DNA from: Fasciola hepatica
Taxonomy: Eukaryota; Platyhelminthes; Trematoda; Plagiorchiida; Fasciolidae
Direction: 5' to 3'
DNA: 64,000 nucleotides
Assembly: GCA_948099385.1 (NCBI GenBank)
Contig: CANUEZ040000167.1
Span: forward strand, 5,307,001 to 5,371,000
The notes below the pieces were generated by a model. That model was not told the origin of the DNA, ran no database searches, and saw only the letters and a program-made list of their open reading frames with translations. Each line of letters opens with the position of its first letter. The first letter of the stretch is position 1. The translations under genes were made by a program, and so were the position numbers. This document shows, one piece after another, positions 9,201 through 19,619 of this stretch.

Positions 9201-10911
9201 TGGCGATAATCCGGCCGACCTGTGCTCTCGAGGTGCGAACAACTTCAAGCAACTGGACACGTGGACGAGAGGGCCGAACTTCCTGCAATTGCCCAAACAG
9301 GACTGGCCCGTGTTCGAATTAAAACCCCCTACGGAATTGGAACTGGAGATCAAAGGCGTAGTGACAGCAACCAACGTCGTCGAAGCGTCGCCCATTTTAT
9401 CGCGACTGGTCAGGTTTTCTTCCTGGATGAAGACGCTTCGTTCGCTAGTTTGGTTAACCAGGTTCAAGATAAGTTTACTAGTCATGAAAGGGCTACGGCC
9501 CTCAGGTCGGATACCGGTCGGCCCGATAGGTCCCGATGAGCTACAAGCGGCAGAGTACGATATTTTCAGAATGATACAACGCGAGGCTTTCGCCCAAGAA
9601 CTCAAGAGGGCGGAAGAAGTGGGGCTGACCAATGAAGACATGCCATCTCCAAGAGGCGAGCTGAAGCGTTTAAACCCCAAAATCATCAACGGACTGCTGC
9701 GGGTGGATGGTAGGCTGACCAACGCCCACCTGAACTTCGACACAAAGTATCCTATACTGCTGCCTGCGAGACAACCCGCAGTAGAGCTAATGATTCAACA
9801 CGTCCACGCCGTAGAGGGACATGCCGGGGAAAGTCACGTGACGAGCGTCATCCGAAAGCGTCTTTGGTTGTTGAGAGGACGAGAGACTGTAAAACGCGTG
9901 ATCCGACGGTGTGTGCAATGCAGGAGACGCAATGCCATAGCAGGCAAACAACTCATGGCCCCGCTACCAGAATGCAGGGTGACTACGGGCTGGTGGCCGT
10001 TCAGTGACACCGGGTTGGACTATTTCGGGCCCTTGTGGATCAAGTGCGGGAAAAGATTAGAAAAGCGATACGGATGTATCATGACGTGCATGAAATCACG
10101 TGCGGTGCACCTAGAAGTCGCACATTCGATGACGACCGATTCGTTTCTACGGGCCTTGCAAAGATTTATCAACCGAAGAGGCGTACCGGCCGACATATAC
10201 TCAGATAATGGATCGAACTTTGTGGGCGCTCAACGGGAATTGCAGCGTTGGCACAAGAACATAAACAGGGACGAACTGCAGAATCGAACCGTGGCCTACG
10301 GCATACGCTGGCATTTTAACCCCCCACAGGCCAGTCACCGAGGCGGCATATGGGAACGCATGATCCGGTCCGCCAGACGGATATTGCTGTCAATCATGGA
10401 GCAGCAGCCGCCCGACGACGAGACCCTGAACACCGTCATGACTGAGGTGGAGCGAATCCTGAACAACCGCCCCCTGGTTCCAGTATTGAACGGCGACCCC
10501 ACCCACCTGGCGCTCACCCCAAACGACTTATTGACGCTAAGGTCGAACGAGGGTTTCCAAGGGCCGGTAAACCTTCGTGGGAGCTACCTCCATGGGTGGA
10601 AGCAAGCGAACTATCTGGCCAAGGTCTTCTGGAGGCGATGGCTACGGGAGTACCTACCGGCTTTGCAGACTCGACAGAAGTGGCTGGCCAAAACAAGACC
10701 ATTCAAAGTTGGGGACGTGGTTATGATCGCCGACGAACGCGCACATTTCAGCGCTTGGTCTTTGGGAGTAGTTACGGAAACCATCAAAAGCACCGACGAA
10801 ATGATAAGAACGGTGAAGGTGAAGACAGCTAACGGAGTGCTCATTCGTGACATACGCAGTATTAATCTACTCGAGAGCGAAGACGGAGGAGTTGATAACC
10901 CTGTGGTCTAG
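6199..10911 (+). CDS. pol: Element B gag C-terminus and pol polyprotein (protease-RT-RNase H-integrase)
   Basis: Coding homology starts at about 6199; the first ATG in this frame is 6247, giving 1554 codons. Counting from that ATG, a Cys/His zinc-knuckle-like cluster lies at about 170-240, protease VDSGSDTTL with Asp near 288, and RT with ADIREMF and catalytic YVDD at 693-696. RNase H follows (FSDAS near 871, then WTDST and SGDNPADLCSRG). The integrase has an H2C2 zinc-binding part at about 1184-1225 and a catalytic triad near Asp1258, Asp1320 (YSDNGSNF) and Glu1370 (GGIWER). The C-terminal DUF5641-like segment has FKVGDVVMIAD. All catalytic residues are present. It makes and integrates cDNA in virus-like particles; the upstream frameshift would block full-length Gag-Pol. 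Confidence 0.95.
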   Translation, partial: THYCRGRAREAIDGCTMLDPEQGYTRARKILRDLFGQPFKVARNLIEGVMAEAKKTKGDVYTMADLVIKMQNCSIALDHLGYRADLDAMHTLEGIVRHLSPELQGRWAEEAERISRGDREANFEDLTEYLDRQTKIADSRFGRLIRDSNRANKPGTSQVQTPVREHPKYQPWTNTHVISRDATAKPNCRSCGTSHGLPECPKFGNATIDERWGMARMAGACFICLNTTHRAAACRTRNRCGYEGCTGRHHRLLHQARITISEASAKPSVICSTSQSASKPVRLGVVAVGVVTPTGIVKALAFVDSGSDTTLVKERFADKHQLAKGATSLAVSTVGGTQVMTAGRLRLQLISLDTSEEIEPTEAFTLADLPMRAPRSVNAILTRWPHLQDVTVVDWEDDEVDLLIGCDVPEAHWVLDQRVGDRQAPYAVRTALGWMLYGPVGVRGSVNYLSAETDRIEYHLQRLYEKEFHDIGDERPTLSQEDHFALQTVRQGSRGLKKQFEVPLPWRTPVDPWTDNRNYVLQRLLRLKERFIRDQNLWERYADLMKRNEDLGYVERVPVNTDSKRGIWYLPHHPVINPKKPNKLRVVFDCAAKFQGKSLNDRLLQGPDWTTPLIDVLCRFRVGKVALSADIREMFHQVKIPVGERDALRFLWWEGSDRDNAVVNYRMTVHPFGAISSPFCANYALRESANKHGDLVHRTVVESVSRNFYVDDYLGSFDDVESALEQFRGLTRLLEEGGFHLTKWMSNASEVLKVIPYHEKVERVRDLDGSPLPIERTLGIQWDAETDDFVFELNVPELPITRRGILSAVSSLFDPLGFVSPWLLPGKILLQRLCRKKVDWDQSLDRGDRLDWEEFLNTLKKLGDIRIPRCLTPGHTTRTGELHAFSDASEVGYGAVVYGRWCAGDGQYTTRILFAKARVAPLKSVSIPRLELSAAVLAVRVVQAVKRCFDLYIWSVSFWTDSTIVLYYINNVRSRFSTFVANRLTIIHDESATHQWSHVRSGDNPADLCSRGANNFKQLDTWTRGPNFLQLPKQDWPVFELKPPTELELEIKGVVTATNVVEASPILSRLVRFSSWMKTLRSLVWLTRFKISLLVMKGLRPSGRIPVGPIGPDELQAAEYDIFRMIQREAFAQELKRAEEVGLTNEDMPSPRGELKRLNPKIINGLLRVDGRLTNAHLNFDTKYPILLPARQPAVELMIQHVHAVEGHAGESHVTSVIRKRLWLLRGRETVKRVIRRCVQCRRRNAIAGKQLMAPLPECRVTTGWWPFSDTGLDYFGPLWIKCGKRLEKRYGCIMTCMKSRAVHLEVAHSMTTDSFLRALQRFINRRGVPADIYSDNGSNFVGAQRELQRWHKNINRDELQNRTVAYGIRWHFNPPQASHRGGIWERMIRSARRILLSIMEQQPPDDETLNTVMTEVERILNNRPLVPVLNGDPTHLALTPNDLLTLRSNEGFQGPVNLRGSYLHGWKQANYLAKVFWRRWLREYLPALQTRQKWLAKTRPFKVGDVVMIADERAHFSAWSLGVVTETIKSTDEMIRTVKVKTANGVLIRDIRSINLLESEDGGVDNPVV

Positions 10912-11630
10912 TAAACCTTTTTCACACCAGTAATCGAGGTGGATAAAGAAACACCATATATACCACACAATCTCCGTCAAACACGTTAAGGTGCTCGCGG
11001 TCCCTTCGTTGACATTACAGAAGGTTCTTTCCGATATGTGGTGATGAGTGCGATTCCATTATACATCCCGATACATACGCGCATGCACGACGCACTCTAC
11101 ATCCCGTAAACCCATCATACATGTGACAGTGTTCTTTGTTCGCCTTTTGTTGACGCTACCGAATGCCCCTTGCACATGTGGAAGTAGTGGAGCTCAGGTC
11201 AGACATGCATGCTACATTTACTCGTTTTCTTGCCACACGGTCTTTTGTTGACATTGCAGAAAGTCCTCCTTTGATGTGTAGTCATAACTGTGATTTCATT
11301 GTAACCCCGGCACACACACACACGCACGCACACACACGCACGCACACACACACACACACTCAAGCGCGTACATCCAGGACCGGACGGCCCCTTACGAGGA
11401 CAACGTCTATGTGACCATTCACGCCCGCCATCGGTCATTTGGTCTTGTGGAAGATGTAGACTAGCCTCACGTCTATGTAGCCAATGGGTTAGGTGCGACC
11501 AGTAGTAGAACGTCGACGACGAGCATTAGACGCGCGCACTGACAGCAGGGCCTAGGCAGGTAGGAAGAATCAGTACCTTTATACCGAACCTTTGACTTTG
11601 CTAAGGATCCAGGAGGATTTTGGTGGGCGG
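10912..11630 (+). other. Element B 3' non-coding region with CA tract and polypurine tract
   Basis: It has no gene. Three degenerate direct repeats begin with GTTGAC at about 11009, 11150 and 11249 (GTTGACATTACAGAAGG, GTTGACGCTACCGAATG, GTTGACATTGCAGAAAG). A (CA)n/(CG/CA) microsatellite lies at about 11311-11360. The last 20 bases, ending AGGATTTTGGTGGGCGG, are the purine-rich plus-strand primer site just before the right LTR. Confidence 0.8.
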
Positions 11631-12010
11631 TGTAACAGCCGATCGTGGAAAATCCCCCTTTTTTCCCTCGCGATTCAGTGTTTTTTCCCAACATCACTCA
11701 TTTCCATACACTATTGACTTGTCTTTACGAACTGGTTGTTTTTCTGAACCAATTGTTGTTTGTTCGCGCCCAGAGCGCTATTTTGGCACATCCTTGCTCA
11801 GGACCTGCGTGACGCACGTGCTGTCTGCTCACACGCTGCTATTCGGTTTCTCGTTGTTGAGTCTTTGTGATCGTATTATTGAGGTTTGTATATTGTTTAT
11901 GTCATTGTTTATTTTAATAATCTAGTATCGTAGAATTATCACGGATAATCGCCTTCTGATTTCGGGATCCGTTGCGAATTTGGCTACGCATTGCTCAAAC
12001 GTTCGTAACA
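11631..12010 (+). repeat. Right LTR of element B
   Basis: This 380-bp copy of the left LTR has one extra T in the early homopolymer and is preceded by the polypurine tract. After it comes CGCCG, the second half of the target duplication, and then the interrupted second-family BEL sequence resumes. Confidence 0.95.
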
Positions 12011-12240
12011 CGCCGGTCTCCTGATGAATATGTCAATCTCAAGTGGTGCAGCGGGATTTGGAATTGATTCCTTATGGATTGTGCGATGATGACTACGGCA
12101 AAAACCTGTTTCACGTTCAGATAACACAGGAAGTTAGTAACCACAGGCACTGACAATAAGTTAAAGGTAGATAGGGTGAGAATGATGACCCCTTCCTGAA
12201 CCTTAGACAACCATTTTCGCGGAAGGATTTTGGCCGGCGG
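12011..12240 (+). mobile_element. 3' non-coding end of the second BEL family, resumed after B
   Basis: It continues 5243-5295 and matches 15751-15980 (one G/T difference near 12041 noted). It ends in GGAAGGATTTTGGCCGGCGG, the polypurine tract preceding an LTR. That an LTR is preceded by internal 3' sequence means the LTR at 12241 is a shared middle or 3' LTR, not a normal 5' LTR. Confidence 0.8.
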
Positions 12241-12599
12241 TGTAACGAACGAATACTGAAAATCCTTCTAAATGTTCAACGTGCTTTGTGAATTTGACTG
12301 TATTTAACATTGTCTTGGAAAGCTCGCTCATACACCACACATTTTCACGTTTGTTTATCCATGTGAGACATTTGAATTTGGCCTTGAACCGTTTCTGACT
12401 GTCGTGCTTGAGCCACGGGGCTTTGGACCTTTGGGTTTTACTGTGAAGCCTATTTGGCCGTATACTTGAGGTTCGTATATATTTGTATCCTTTGTGCATT
12501 TCAATTTAGTACCGTAGAAGCTACGAATCAATCTTTTTCTGGTTTTGGGATTCGTTTGAATTGGCTACGCGTTGCTCGATTTGCGAGATTTGAACAACA
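12241..12599 (+). repeat. Second-family LTR, middle copy
   Basis: This 359-bp LTR begins TGTAACGAAC and ends GAACAACA. It is the same as 15981-16339 except for the last few bases before the CA end. It serves both as 3' LTR of the fragment at 5243-5295/12011-12240 and as 5' LTR of the body at 12600-15980. Confidence 0.85.
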
Positions 12600-13480
12600 G
12601 TACTCAAGTGGAACCTGGACAAGAAAACGCATTGGAAATTCCCAGACGAGGAAGCAAGGACCTTTTGAGGCAACAGGAAATAACTCAGCAATTCTCTGGG
12701 GATGGTTCGGATGTTATTGATTCTCTAGATAATGCTAAGTTTACGAGCTCTGTCAGTGCCAGGTCATATATCTCTAACCGCGATGCGTTTGACGAAATTA
12801 GTACTTGTAGGATGATAGTAATAGAATTAGAAAACGAGCTGCGGTTAGCCAGAAAGTAAGCAGAGCCCCTTACACAAGGAACTGGTCTCAGAGAGCCAGC
12901 AAAGAGTCCATGTAGTTCACAATGTCAACATCGAAAAGGCACTGTGATCGACGAATATAAACCCTTGAGACAGCCTGAAACTACCGAGGTTTTGGCTCTT
13001 GACCTGCCGAGAGTGGAGCTGTCCCACTTCGACGGGCACCCCGAGCAATACTGTATATTCATGAAACAATTCGAAAATTTTGTTGAGTGCAAAGTTGCAG
13101 ATCCTGGTCAAAGGTTTTTGTATTTATTACATTACTGTCGTGGGAGAGCCAAAAGTGTTATCGAAGGCTGCGCCATGCTTGATCCACCGATGGGGTACAT
13201 CAGGGCGCGCAGAATCCTGAAAGATTTGTTTGGACAGCCATTCAAGTTGGCTAGAAGCCTGATTGATGGTGTTTTATTGGAGGCGAAAAGGACTGAGGGC
13301 AAGGCTGAATCACTGTCGAGTTTGGTGATAAAAATGCAGAATTGCAGTATAGCACTGGAGCACTTAGGATACCAGTCTGATCTGAATGCATTGCACACAC
13401 AGGAATGCATTGTCCGATGTCTATCTATTGATTTACAGAGCCGATGGGCAGGGGAAGCTGAAAAAATAAGTGTGCTTTAG
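12600..13480 (+). pseudogene. RT-less BEL derivative, gag N-terminal part
   Basis: A gag leader is followed by an open stretch from about 12602 to a TAA at 12858. An open frame from 12944 then has the capsid blocks VELSHFDGHPEQYCIFMKQFENF, FLYLLHYCRGRAK, GCAMLDP and ILKDLFGQPFKLAR in a row, ending at a TAG (13478-13480). It is the best-preserved gag of this family here. Nearest relative: 24261-24975. Confidence 0.85.
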
Positions 13481-14763
13481 CGGGAATCTACTTTCAACGA
13501 TTTGACGGAGTTCATAGGTCGTCAATCCCGTATCGCCAACAGTCGATTTGGACAAATCGTACGCGAAAGTTGCAGGCTGGCGCGAAGGGAACCAACATCT
13601 CAAATTGTGGAGAAGGACTGTAACCAAACCCAGTCTTTGGCTAACATGCACATGATAAGTCAAGAACCCGAGGTCAGCTGAATGCAAGCTATGCAACTCC
13701 CTGCATCGGTTACCAGATTGTCCGACCTTTCATGGGATGAGTGTACCCGATCAGTGGTGCGCAGTAAAAAGGATTGGCTCATGCTTCATGTGTTTGAAAA
13801 ACTCTCATCGAGCCTCCGGATGCAGCTTAGGAGTGAAATGTAACCAAGACGGATGCTTGGGTAATCATCACTCGTTACTGCATGGCCTTCTCAACAATAG
13901 ACCTATTCAGCCGGATGAACCCAAAATTGTCTGTTCAAAGGGACATGATGATTTCAAACCGGCAAGATTAGGCATCGTACCTGTCGGTATCGTGACACCT
14001 AAAGGACTGAGGAGGGTCAATGCATTTTTGGACACGGGGTCGGATAGCTCGCTGATTACTCGCGAGCTTGTAGAAAGCTGTGAACTAGTAGGCGAGCCTA
14101 CTTCGCTCACTATCAGCAAGATTGTAGGGGGTCATGTTAGCAATTCTAAGAGGCTGACCCTGCAGTTAACGTCTTTATCTGATGAGGGGACCGTAGAAAT
14201 TCCGAAAGCTTTTGCAATAGACAGCTTGCCAATGAGACCAGTCGACTCTGTTAGATCGATCGCCAAGAGATGGTCTCATCTCAGGGACATAGAGTTCGAA
14301 GAAGTGTCTAGCCCTCACGTCGACATACTAATTGGATGCAGTGTACCAGAGGCTCACTGGGTGCTTGAACAGAGCATAAGCAATCGAAAAGAACCATTCG
14401 CTACGCGAACCATACTAGGCTGGACACTTCTCGGACCCCTGACGAGCGAACTTCAACAATCGGCATCAATAAATTGCTCAAATGTTGCTGAGAGAAGTGC
14501 CTCTGTAGAACACAATCAGCCTTTCGATATTGAATCCAACGGTCCATCTCAGGAAAGCGAAGTTCACTCAAAGGATCAGTCGGTGCTTTTGATGGCGAAT
14601 TCAAAGACGGGACGTCACAGTGGGCAACATGAAGTTGCTATACCCAAGAGACCACCGTCAAGTCACCTATCGAGAAAAGGAGAAGTTGTCCGGAGGCTTT
14701 TGAAATATCTCAAAAAAGGACACCAGCAGGTCACCCAAGGCAGCTTGAAATTTTGCCGACCCA
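13481..14763 (+). pseudogene. RT-less BEL derivative, gag C-terminus, protease and pol linker
   Basis: Homology continues through a frame-broken stretch into an open frame from 13737. That frame has the Cys/His cluster CFMCLKNSHRASGC ... CNQDGCLGNHHSLLHG and protease FLDTGSDSSL with Asp-Thr-Gly. Linker blocks VDILIGCSVPEAHWVLEQ and TRTILGWTLLGP follow. At about 14690-14760 the text jumps from the pre-RT linker (AIPKRPPSSHL) into RNase H, so the whole RT is missing. Confidence 0.85.
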
Positions 14764-15168
14764 GTGACAGTGTACGGTACCTGGGTGGAACTGCATGGCC
14801 GGCGGCGAAACAAAGTACCCTTTGCCAAAACAAAAACTGCCGAGCTGAAGTCAGTATCCCTAAACGAGCTTAAAACGACTGCACTGGTATTGGGTTTTAA
14901 GGTAGCACGAATGCTAAAAGAGAACTGCACCACCGCCGAACTGAGCCTTGCCTATTGGACAGATCCTACAGTTGTGTTACATTACAGGAAACGGAAGAAA
15001 CGAAGAACGTGTTCAAGACATCAGAGAGTTAATTCACTCGTAGCAGGAAACAGCGAGGTAAATGTTTATGATTCGAGCTCGAAACCACATACAAAAGACA
15101 AAGTAGCTTGCAGATCGCCTCGCTCCGAGTTACTCAGCACTTTATTGCATTTCATGCTCTACAACTAA
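14764..15168 (+). pseudogene. RT-less BEL derivative, RNase H remnant after the deletion
   Basis: The frame resembles the RNase H of element B (VPFAKTKTAELKSVSLNELK against ILFAKARVAPLKSVSIPRLE, and YWTDPTVVLHY against FWTDSTIVLYY). It then degrades into a Lys/Arg-rich tail, and no integrase follows. The same truncated layout is seen at 27115-27560. Confidence 0.75.
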
Positions 15169-15980
15169 TCAACTGGACCCATTTTTTCTGAAAGGTTGCA
15201 AATGTACTTAGTTCCAGTTTCTATCTAGCGTGCACATAGGCGAAGAGGAGAAATTCACCAGTATTTCACTTGAACAGTTCAGGTGAGGCATACTAGCTGT
15301 GAGCACATTTAGAAACTATTATTATCTTTAAAGAACATTTATTTACATTTTATACAATATTGATTGTCACATATTTTGTGCACAGCAAAACTTTGAAATA
15401 CTCTGATAGATGCCAGTATTCGATCAATCTCCGTGTTCATGTGTATTTCGATACTGTCCGCCGTACACTTGTTTTCGAAATTTATTCATAATCAGAAACC
15501 GGTTTTCATTTCTTTCGGAAGATTTGATGCGTTAATTTTATGTAATTCCACTGGTTCGTGACCTGTCAATTTTACGCGATATCTCATTAGGCGTTGCACC
15601 TGCATTCAACTTCTGCGCTCATGCTTGTAAACAAAATTAGTCTAACCAGTTGCTGCAATGGGTTACTGCTTGTGATGCTTAGGCTTATTTCGTGCAGCGA
15701 AACACTTCATTCTGCGAAGCCTTCATCTTCATCGTGCGTCTGACTATATGCGCCGGTCTCCTGATGAATATGTCAATCTCAAGTTGTGCAGCGGGATTTG
15801 GAATTGATTCCTTATGGATTGTGCGATGATGACTACGGCAAAAACCTGTTTCACGTTCAGATAACACAGGAAGTTAGTAACCACAGGCACTGACAATAAG
15901 TTAAAGGTAGATAGGGTGAGAATGATGACCCCTTCCTGAACCTTAGACAACCATTTTCGCGGAAGGATTTTGGCCGGCGG
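15169..15980 (+). other. 3' non-coding region of the RT-less BEL derivative
   Basis: No gene is seen. It is homologous to 27640-28482 along its length and ends in the same polypurine tract as 12221-12240. The part 15703-15980 is a near-identical copy of 5243-5295 plus 12011-12240 and preserves the pre-insertion site of element B at 15751-15755. Confidence 0.8.
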
Positions 15981-16339
15981 TGTAACGAACGAATACTGAA
16001 AATCCTTCTAAATGTTCAACGTGCTTTGTGAATTTGACTGTATTTAACATTGTCTTGGAAAGCTCGCTCATACACCACACATTTTCACGTTTGTTTATCC
16101 ATGTGAGACATTTGAATTTGGCCTTGAACCGTTTCTGACTGTCGTGCTTGAGCCACGGGGCTTTGGACCTTTGGGTTTTACTGTGAAGCCTATTTGGCCG
16201 TATACTTGAGGTTCGTATATATTTGTATCCTTTGTGCATTTCAATTTAGTACCGTAGAAGCTACGAATCAATCTTTTTCTGGTTTTGGGATTCGTTTGAA
16301 TTGGCTACGCGTTGCTCGATTTGCGAGATTTGACTTACA
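15981..16339 (+). repeat. Second-family LTR, right copy
   Basis: This 359-bp LTR starts TGTAACGAAC and ends TTGACTTACA. It is preceded by the polypurine tract and followed at once by element D pol sequence (16340), which marks the right edge of the insertion in D. Confidence 0.88.
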
Positions 16340-16679
16340 CGTGGAGATCCAACTTGAAACCTATGTCAAACAGCCGAGGAATGACTCTGAAAAGGTTACG
16401 CTTCTTCAGAACCAGGCTAATTGGAGGGCCACAATTAAGGATAGAATACACGCGAACCATGCAGCATAACATGGACATGGGTTACATAGAAAGAGTGGAT
16501 ACAGAGGTAATCAGCTCAAACCTGAGGTGTTACCTACCTCATCCCCCAGTCGTGAGCTCAAAGAAACCGGGGAACGTCAGGTGGTTTTCGATTGTGCCAT
16601 GAAATGCCAGGGTGTGTCACTCAACGACCATATACTACAGGGCCCAAACTAGACAACACCACTAGTCGAGATTTGATGT
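16340..16679 (+). pseudogene. D pol, RT N-terminal part, between two insertions
   Basis: The sequence matches pol of element H at 48028-48330 (for example GGTTACATAGAAAGAGTGGA against GGATTATATAGAAAGATCGA). Frames encode CYLPHPPVV, VFDCAMKCQG and LNDHILQGPN, the start of the BEL RT, with frame breaks. It continues D pol from 5242 and resumes after the next insertion at 18981. Confidence 0.85.
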
Positions 16680-18980
16680 GATATGATGGTATATTTCACG
16701 ATGGTGGTCGAGACGCACGCGCAAGCGCATGATCATGGTGTACAACGTTACTCAGAACAATGAAGTGTACAGTAATTTCAAGAAGGCGAGTCGAAAACTT
16801 GAGAAGCAAAACAATATAGCTACAGATAGTTTGAATCGACCGAGGTGATAATGGTTTGCGCGGCAAATACGGTTTAGTTTCGAATTCGAGTCGGTTGGTG
16901 GTGGCCCGTGGAAATACAGAATATGTCGTGAAAATATATCGCTAAGGATGCAATAAAAACCAAAGTAGTGCAAGCTGTGGATAACGGAGGCCTACTGCGG
17001 TTCTGTGCACGGAATAAGTTATGAACATGGAGAGATGAAAGAAATGGGAGTACACTCGTGAACTTTGTTGAGTATGAAGAGAACGGCTCTGTATGAAGAC
17101 GATGATGGATATTCCCGGTTATAAGAAACGGAGTGCGTCATGAAACGGGGAGACATGAGCAAACTTTGTGGGAGTGGTCTAGGAAAGGATGAGTGTGGAG
17201 GAAACAGCAATCCATTTAAAAGGTGAGTTTAGGATAAGGACCAATAACCCGTATCATTCAGAAAAAAGGGAGCGCAACTTGAAGGCCTTGAATTAGTGAG
17301 GAGTCAATTTCAAGCGGGATGCTAATCGAAAGTAAAATGAAATTTTGCAAGAGAAAACTGAGTGAAAAACCTCCGCGCAGGCTCGCGCCTTAGTGTTCTG
17401 TTACGCTGACAAAAAATATATTGTCTTATTGATTCTCAGTGATATTCGGCGTCATAATTGGGAACCACGGATGGGGGGATAAGTAGACTCGCGTTCGGAT
17501 GGCGTATCGCACTTTAATGAGTAAAAGATTCCTGTGTTGCGTATTCTGGCTCTGTTATTGGATTGCTCCACATGATACCAAGGTGACGTGCAGCAGCCCG
17601 TGGGTATGGTTCATCAGGCGGGGTAAGAGACGTGTCAATCAATCAGTAGAAGTTGGCCTGTGAACTGTTATTTGTGAGGACTCCAGCAGTGACATCAGTA
17701 GTGGAGGTGTTGCGCCAGAAGACGCCTATCAATCTACTGGTAAGCAGTTGGGAGTGATCAGGTCGTGTGGCTCGATTGCAATCCCGTTCGGTATAAAAGG
17801 TGCAATTTAGGTTTCGGTCGGTAGAGGTCAAAGTGTGGGCATTGGTCACCGAAAGTGGAGCCCGGAAGTGGGCGACGTCAAACCTGAAATAAATGATGTT
17901 AGCAGTCTGGACGTGGTTCCAGCTGTTAGTTATTATTATAAATAGCGACAGTTAGTAATGAGCTGGTTGGCTTTATGTGAGCCCTCAGTGGCACATTTTA
18001 TACCACGATCTGGGTTTTAATTCGAGAGCTTGAGTAACGTCGGGTTGCAGGGAGTTGATAAGTACTACTACAGGCTAACAAGATAGCTTAAAGCGGGTGG
18101 GCTGCTGCATCTGCATTCCAAAGGGTAAATGGCTTGCACGCAATTAGAGGTTGTGAAGAGCAATTAAGTAAGATTTCGGGAAGAACCACTAGAGCATCGG
18201 TGGTGATGCGTTAGGGAAAGTTGTTATCATTCAGAGAAACGTGGACGTGGGTTCATCTGTGCTCCTACTTGGTAGTGCCAACCTACAGAGATTAAACTTA
18301 AAAGTGAGAAGGAAAATCTCATGACGTGGTGGATGCATGAATACCATATTTGTTATAAGATTGAGGAGAGATAGTCGGTGGGGAATGGAAAATATGAACG
18401 GTTCTCCGTGTTCATTTTTGTAGACTTAAGTGAGGCAGGTGTTGGTCATCTGTTGCCTCTGTAGTGTTACCAATATGCTACCGTATGTTATCCGTGTCAG
18501 TGGGCTTAGAGTCCAGGCTTCAGTAGTGATTGTAGTTGGCAGGGGGCTGTAGTTACTGTTAGGTAGGGTTGTAAACCTAAGCGTGGCTTGGACGCTAGGA
18601 CATCGGGAAGGCCGCTTTCTAAGAGAGATGACGGAAGGTGGAGGGGCATAGTTGGAAAAGGTGACCGGTTTTCACCGTGCTCTTATCTCTTTCTTTTTTA
18701 TTTATTTATTTATTATTTTTTTTTCCTTTTCCGGGCTTCACCGCGGTTGTAGTTATTCGTCAGGTACGTCGATACGCTGTCCAGGTCGACGAGTTGAAAG
18801 TCAGGGCTATGGTAGCGATTGTATTTGACGTCGACATGCAGGCTAGGTGCGCTTATGGGGGGTATGGGGTGGCTGAAACTTAGAGCGGGGGGTGGGTAGG
18901 CGTATGTTGACAGTCCAGTGCGTTTTCACCCCAGTCAGTCTCGTGCGTGAAAACCAAAAGCTTGTCGAGCGAACAAGGGC
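16680..18980 (-). mobile_element. 3'-UTR-only LINE/Penelope-type insertion in D pol
   Basis: These 2301 bp without a recognisable ORF split D pol. They are flanked by GATGT at 16675-16679 and 18981-18985, a 5-bp target duplication. The left end (GGTATATTTC ... GCGCATGATCATGGTGTAC) and the next ~1 kb match 39567-40560. On the minus strand this is the 3' end of an element, so the copy is a 5'-truncated reverse-transcribed tail. A T/A-rich tract lies at about 18685-18725. Confidence 0.8.
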
Positions 18981-19619
18981 GATGTCGTTTTCGGCCAGAA
19001 GGAGGGGCCGTCTCTGCGGACACTCGTGAAATGTTTATGCAAGTGATGATGTCCTTTGAGGACGTGGAAGCCCTTCGTCTTCTCTGGTGGCCTGAAGGCG
19101 ACGTAAATCGTGCGCCGGACGAGTACAGGCTGACAGTGTATCCCTTTGGGACGGTATCATCCCCCTTCTGTGCTAATTTTGCCCTCGGGGAGACCCTCAA
19201 GCTTTTCGGCGGAACCAGCAATCTGTCGGGAAGAGCAGTGGACCACTACTACGTGGACGACTTTCTGTGTTCCTTTGACGACCCAAATACTGCTATTCTA
19301 TATATGACCAAACCGACCGCCACTTTAAAGGCCGGAGGATTTAACCTCGCCAAATGGACCTCAAACAGCCAAGAGGTGCTCAACGTCATCCCGAAGCCCG
19401 AGAAAATGAGGTGCACAAGAGTTTTTGGGACTCTCTTCAGAAACGGAGCGCACGCTTGGACTTCAGTGGAAACCCGAAGGTGACGTATTCCTATCCACTC
19501 TGGACGTACCCAAACGACCAGCCTCACGGAGAGGAATCTTATCATCGGTCTTAAGCCTGCATGATTCCCTAGGCTTCATTTCTTCGTGGTTGTTACCGGG
19601 AAAGTGCTTGCAGCAATAG
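18981..19619 (+). pseudogene. D pol, reverse transcriptase core
   Basis: It encodes VSADTREMF, LRLLWWPEGD, LTVYPFGTVSSPFCANFALGE and the catalytic YVDD box (in DHYYVDDFLCSFDD), all in one open frame to about 19410. It then shifts to another frame for the connection domain (LGLQWKPEGD, RRGILSSVLSLHDSLGFISSWLLPGK). The RT active site is kept but the frame is broken. Confidence 0.9.

Larger units (their letters stand above)
5296..12010 (+). mobile_element. Element B: near-intact young BEL/Pao LTR retrotransposon
   Basis: The order is left LTR (5296-5674), gag, pol (protease, RT, RNase H, integrase), 3' UTR, polypurine tract (11611-11630) and right LTR (11631-12010), 6715 bp in all. Flanking CGCCG repeats (5291-5295 and 12011-12015) are a 5-bp target duplication. 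The duplicated copy of the target at 15703-16333 carries a single CGCCG (15751-15755), so it serves as an empty-site reference. The two LTRs differ, as far as I can read, by one T in a homopolymer. One frameshift in gag is the only defect seen. Confidence 0.95.
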
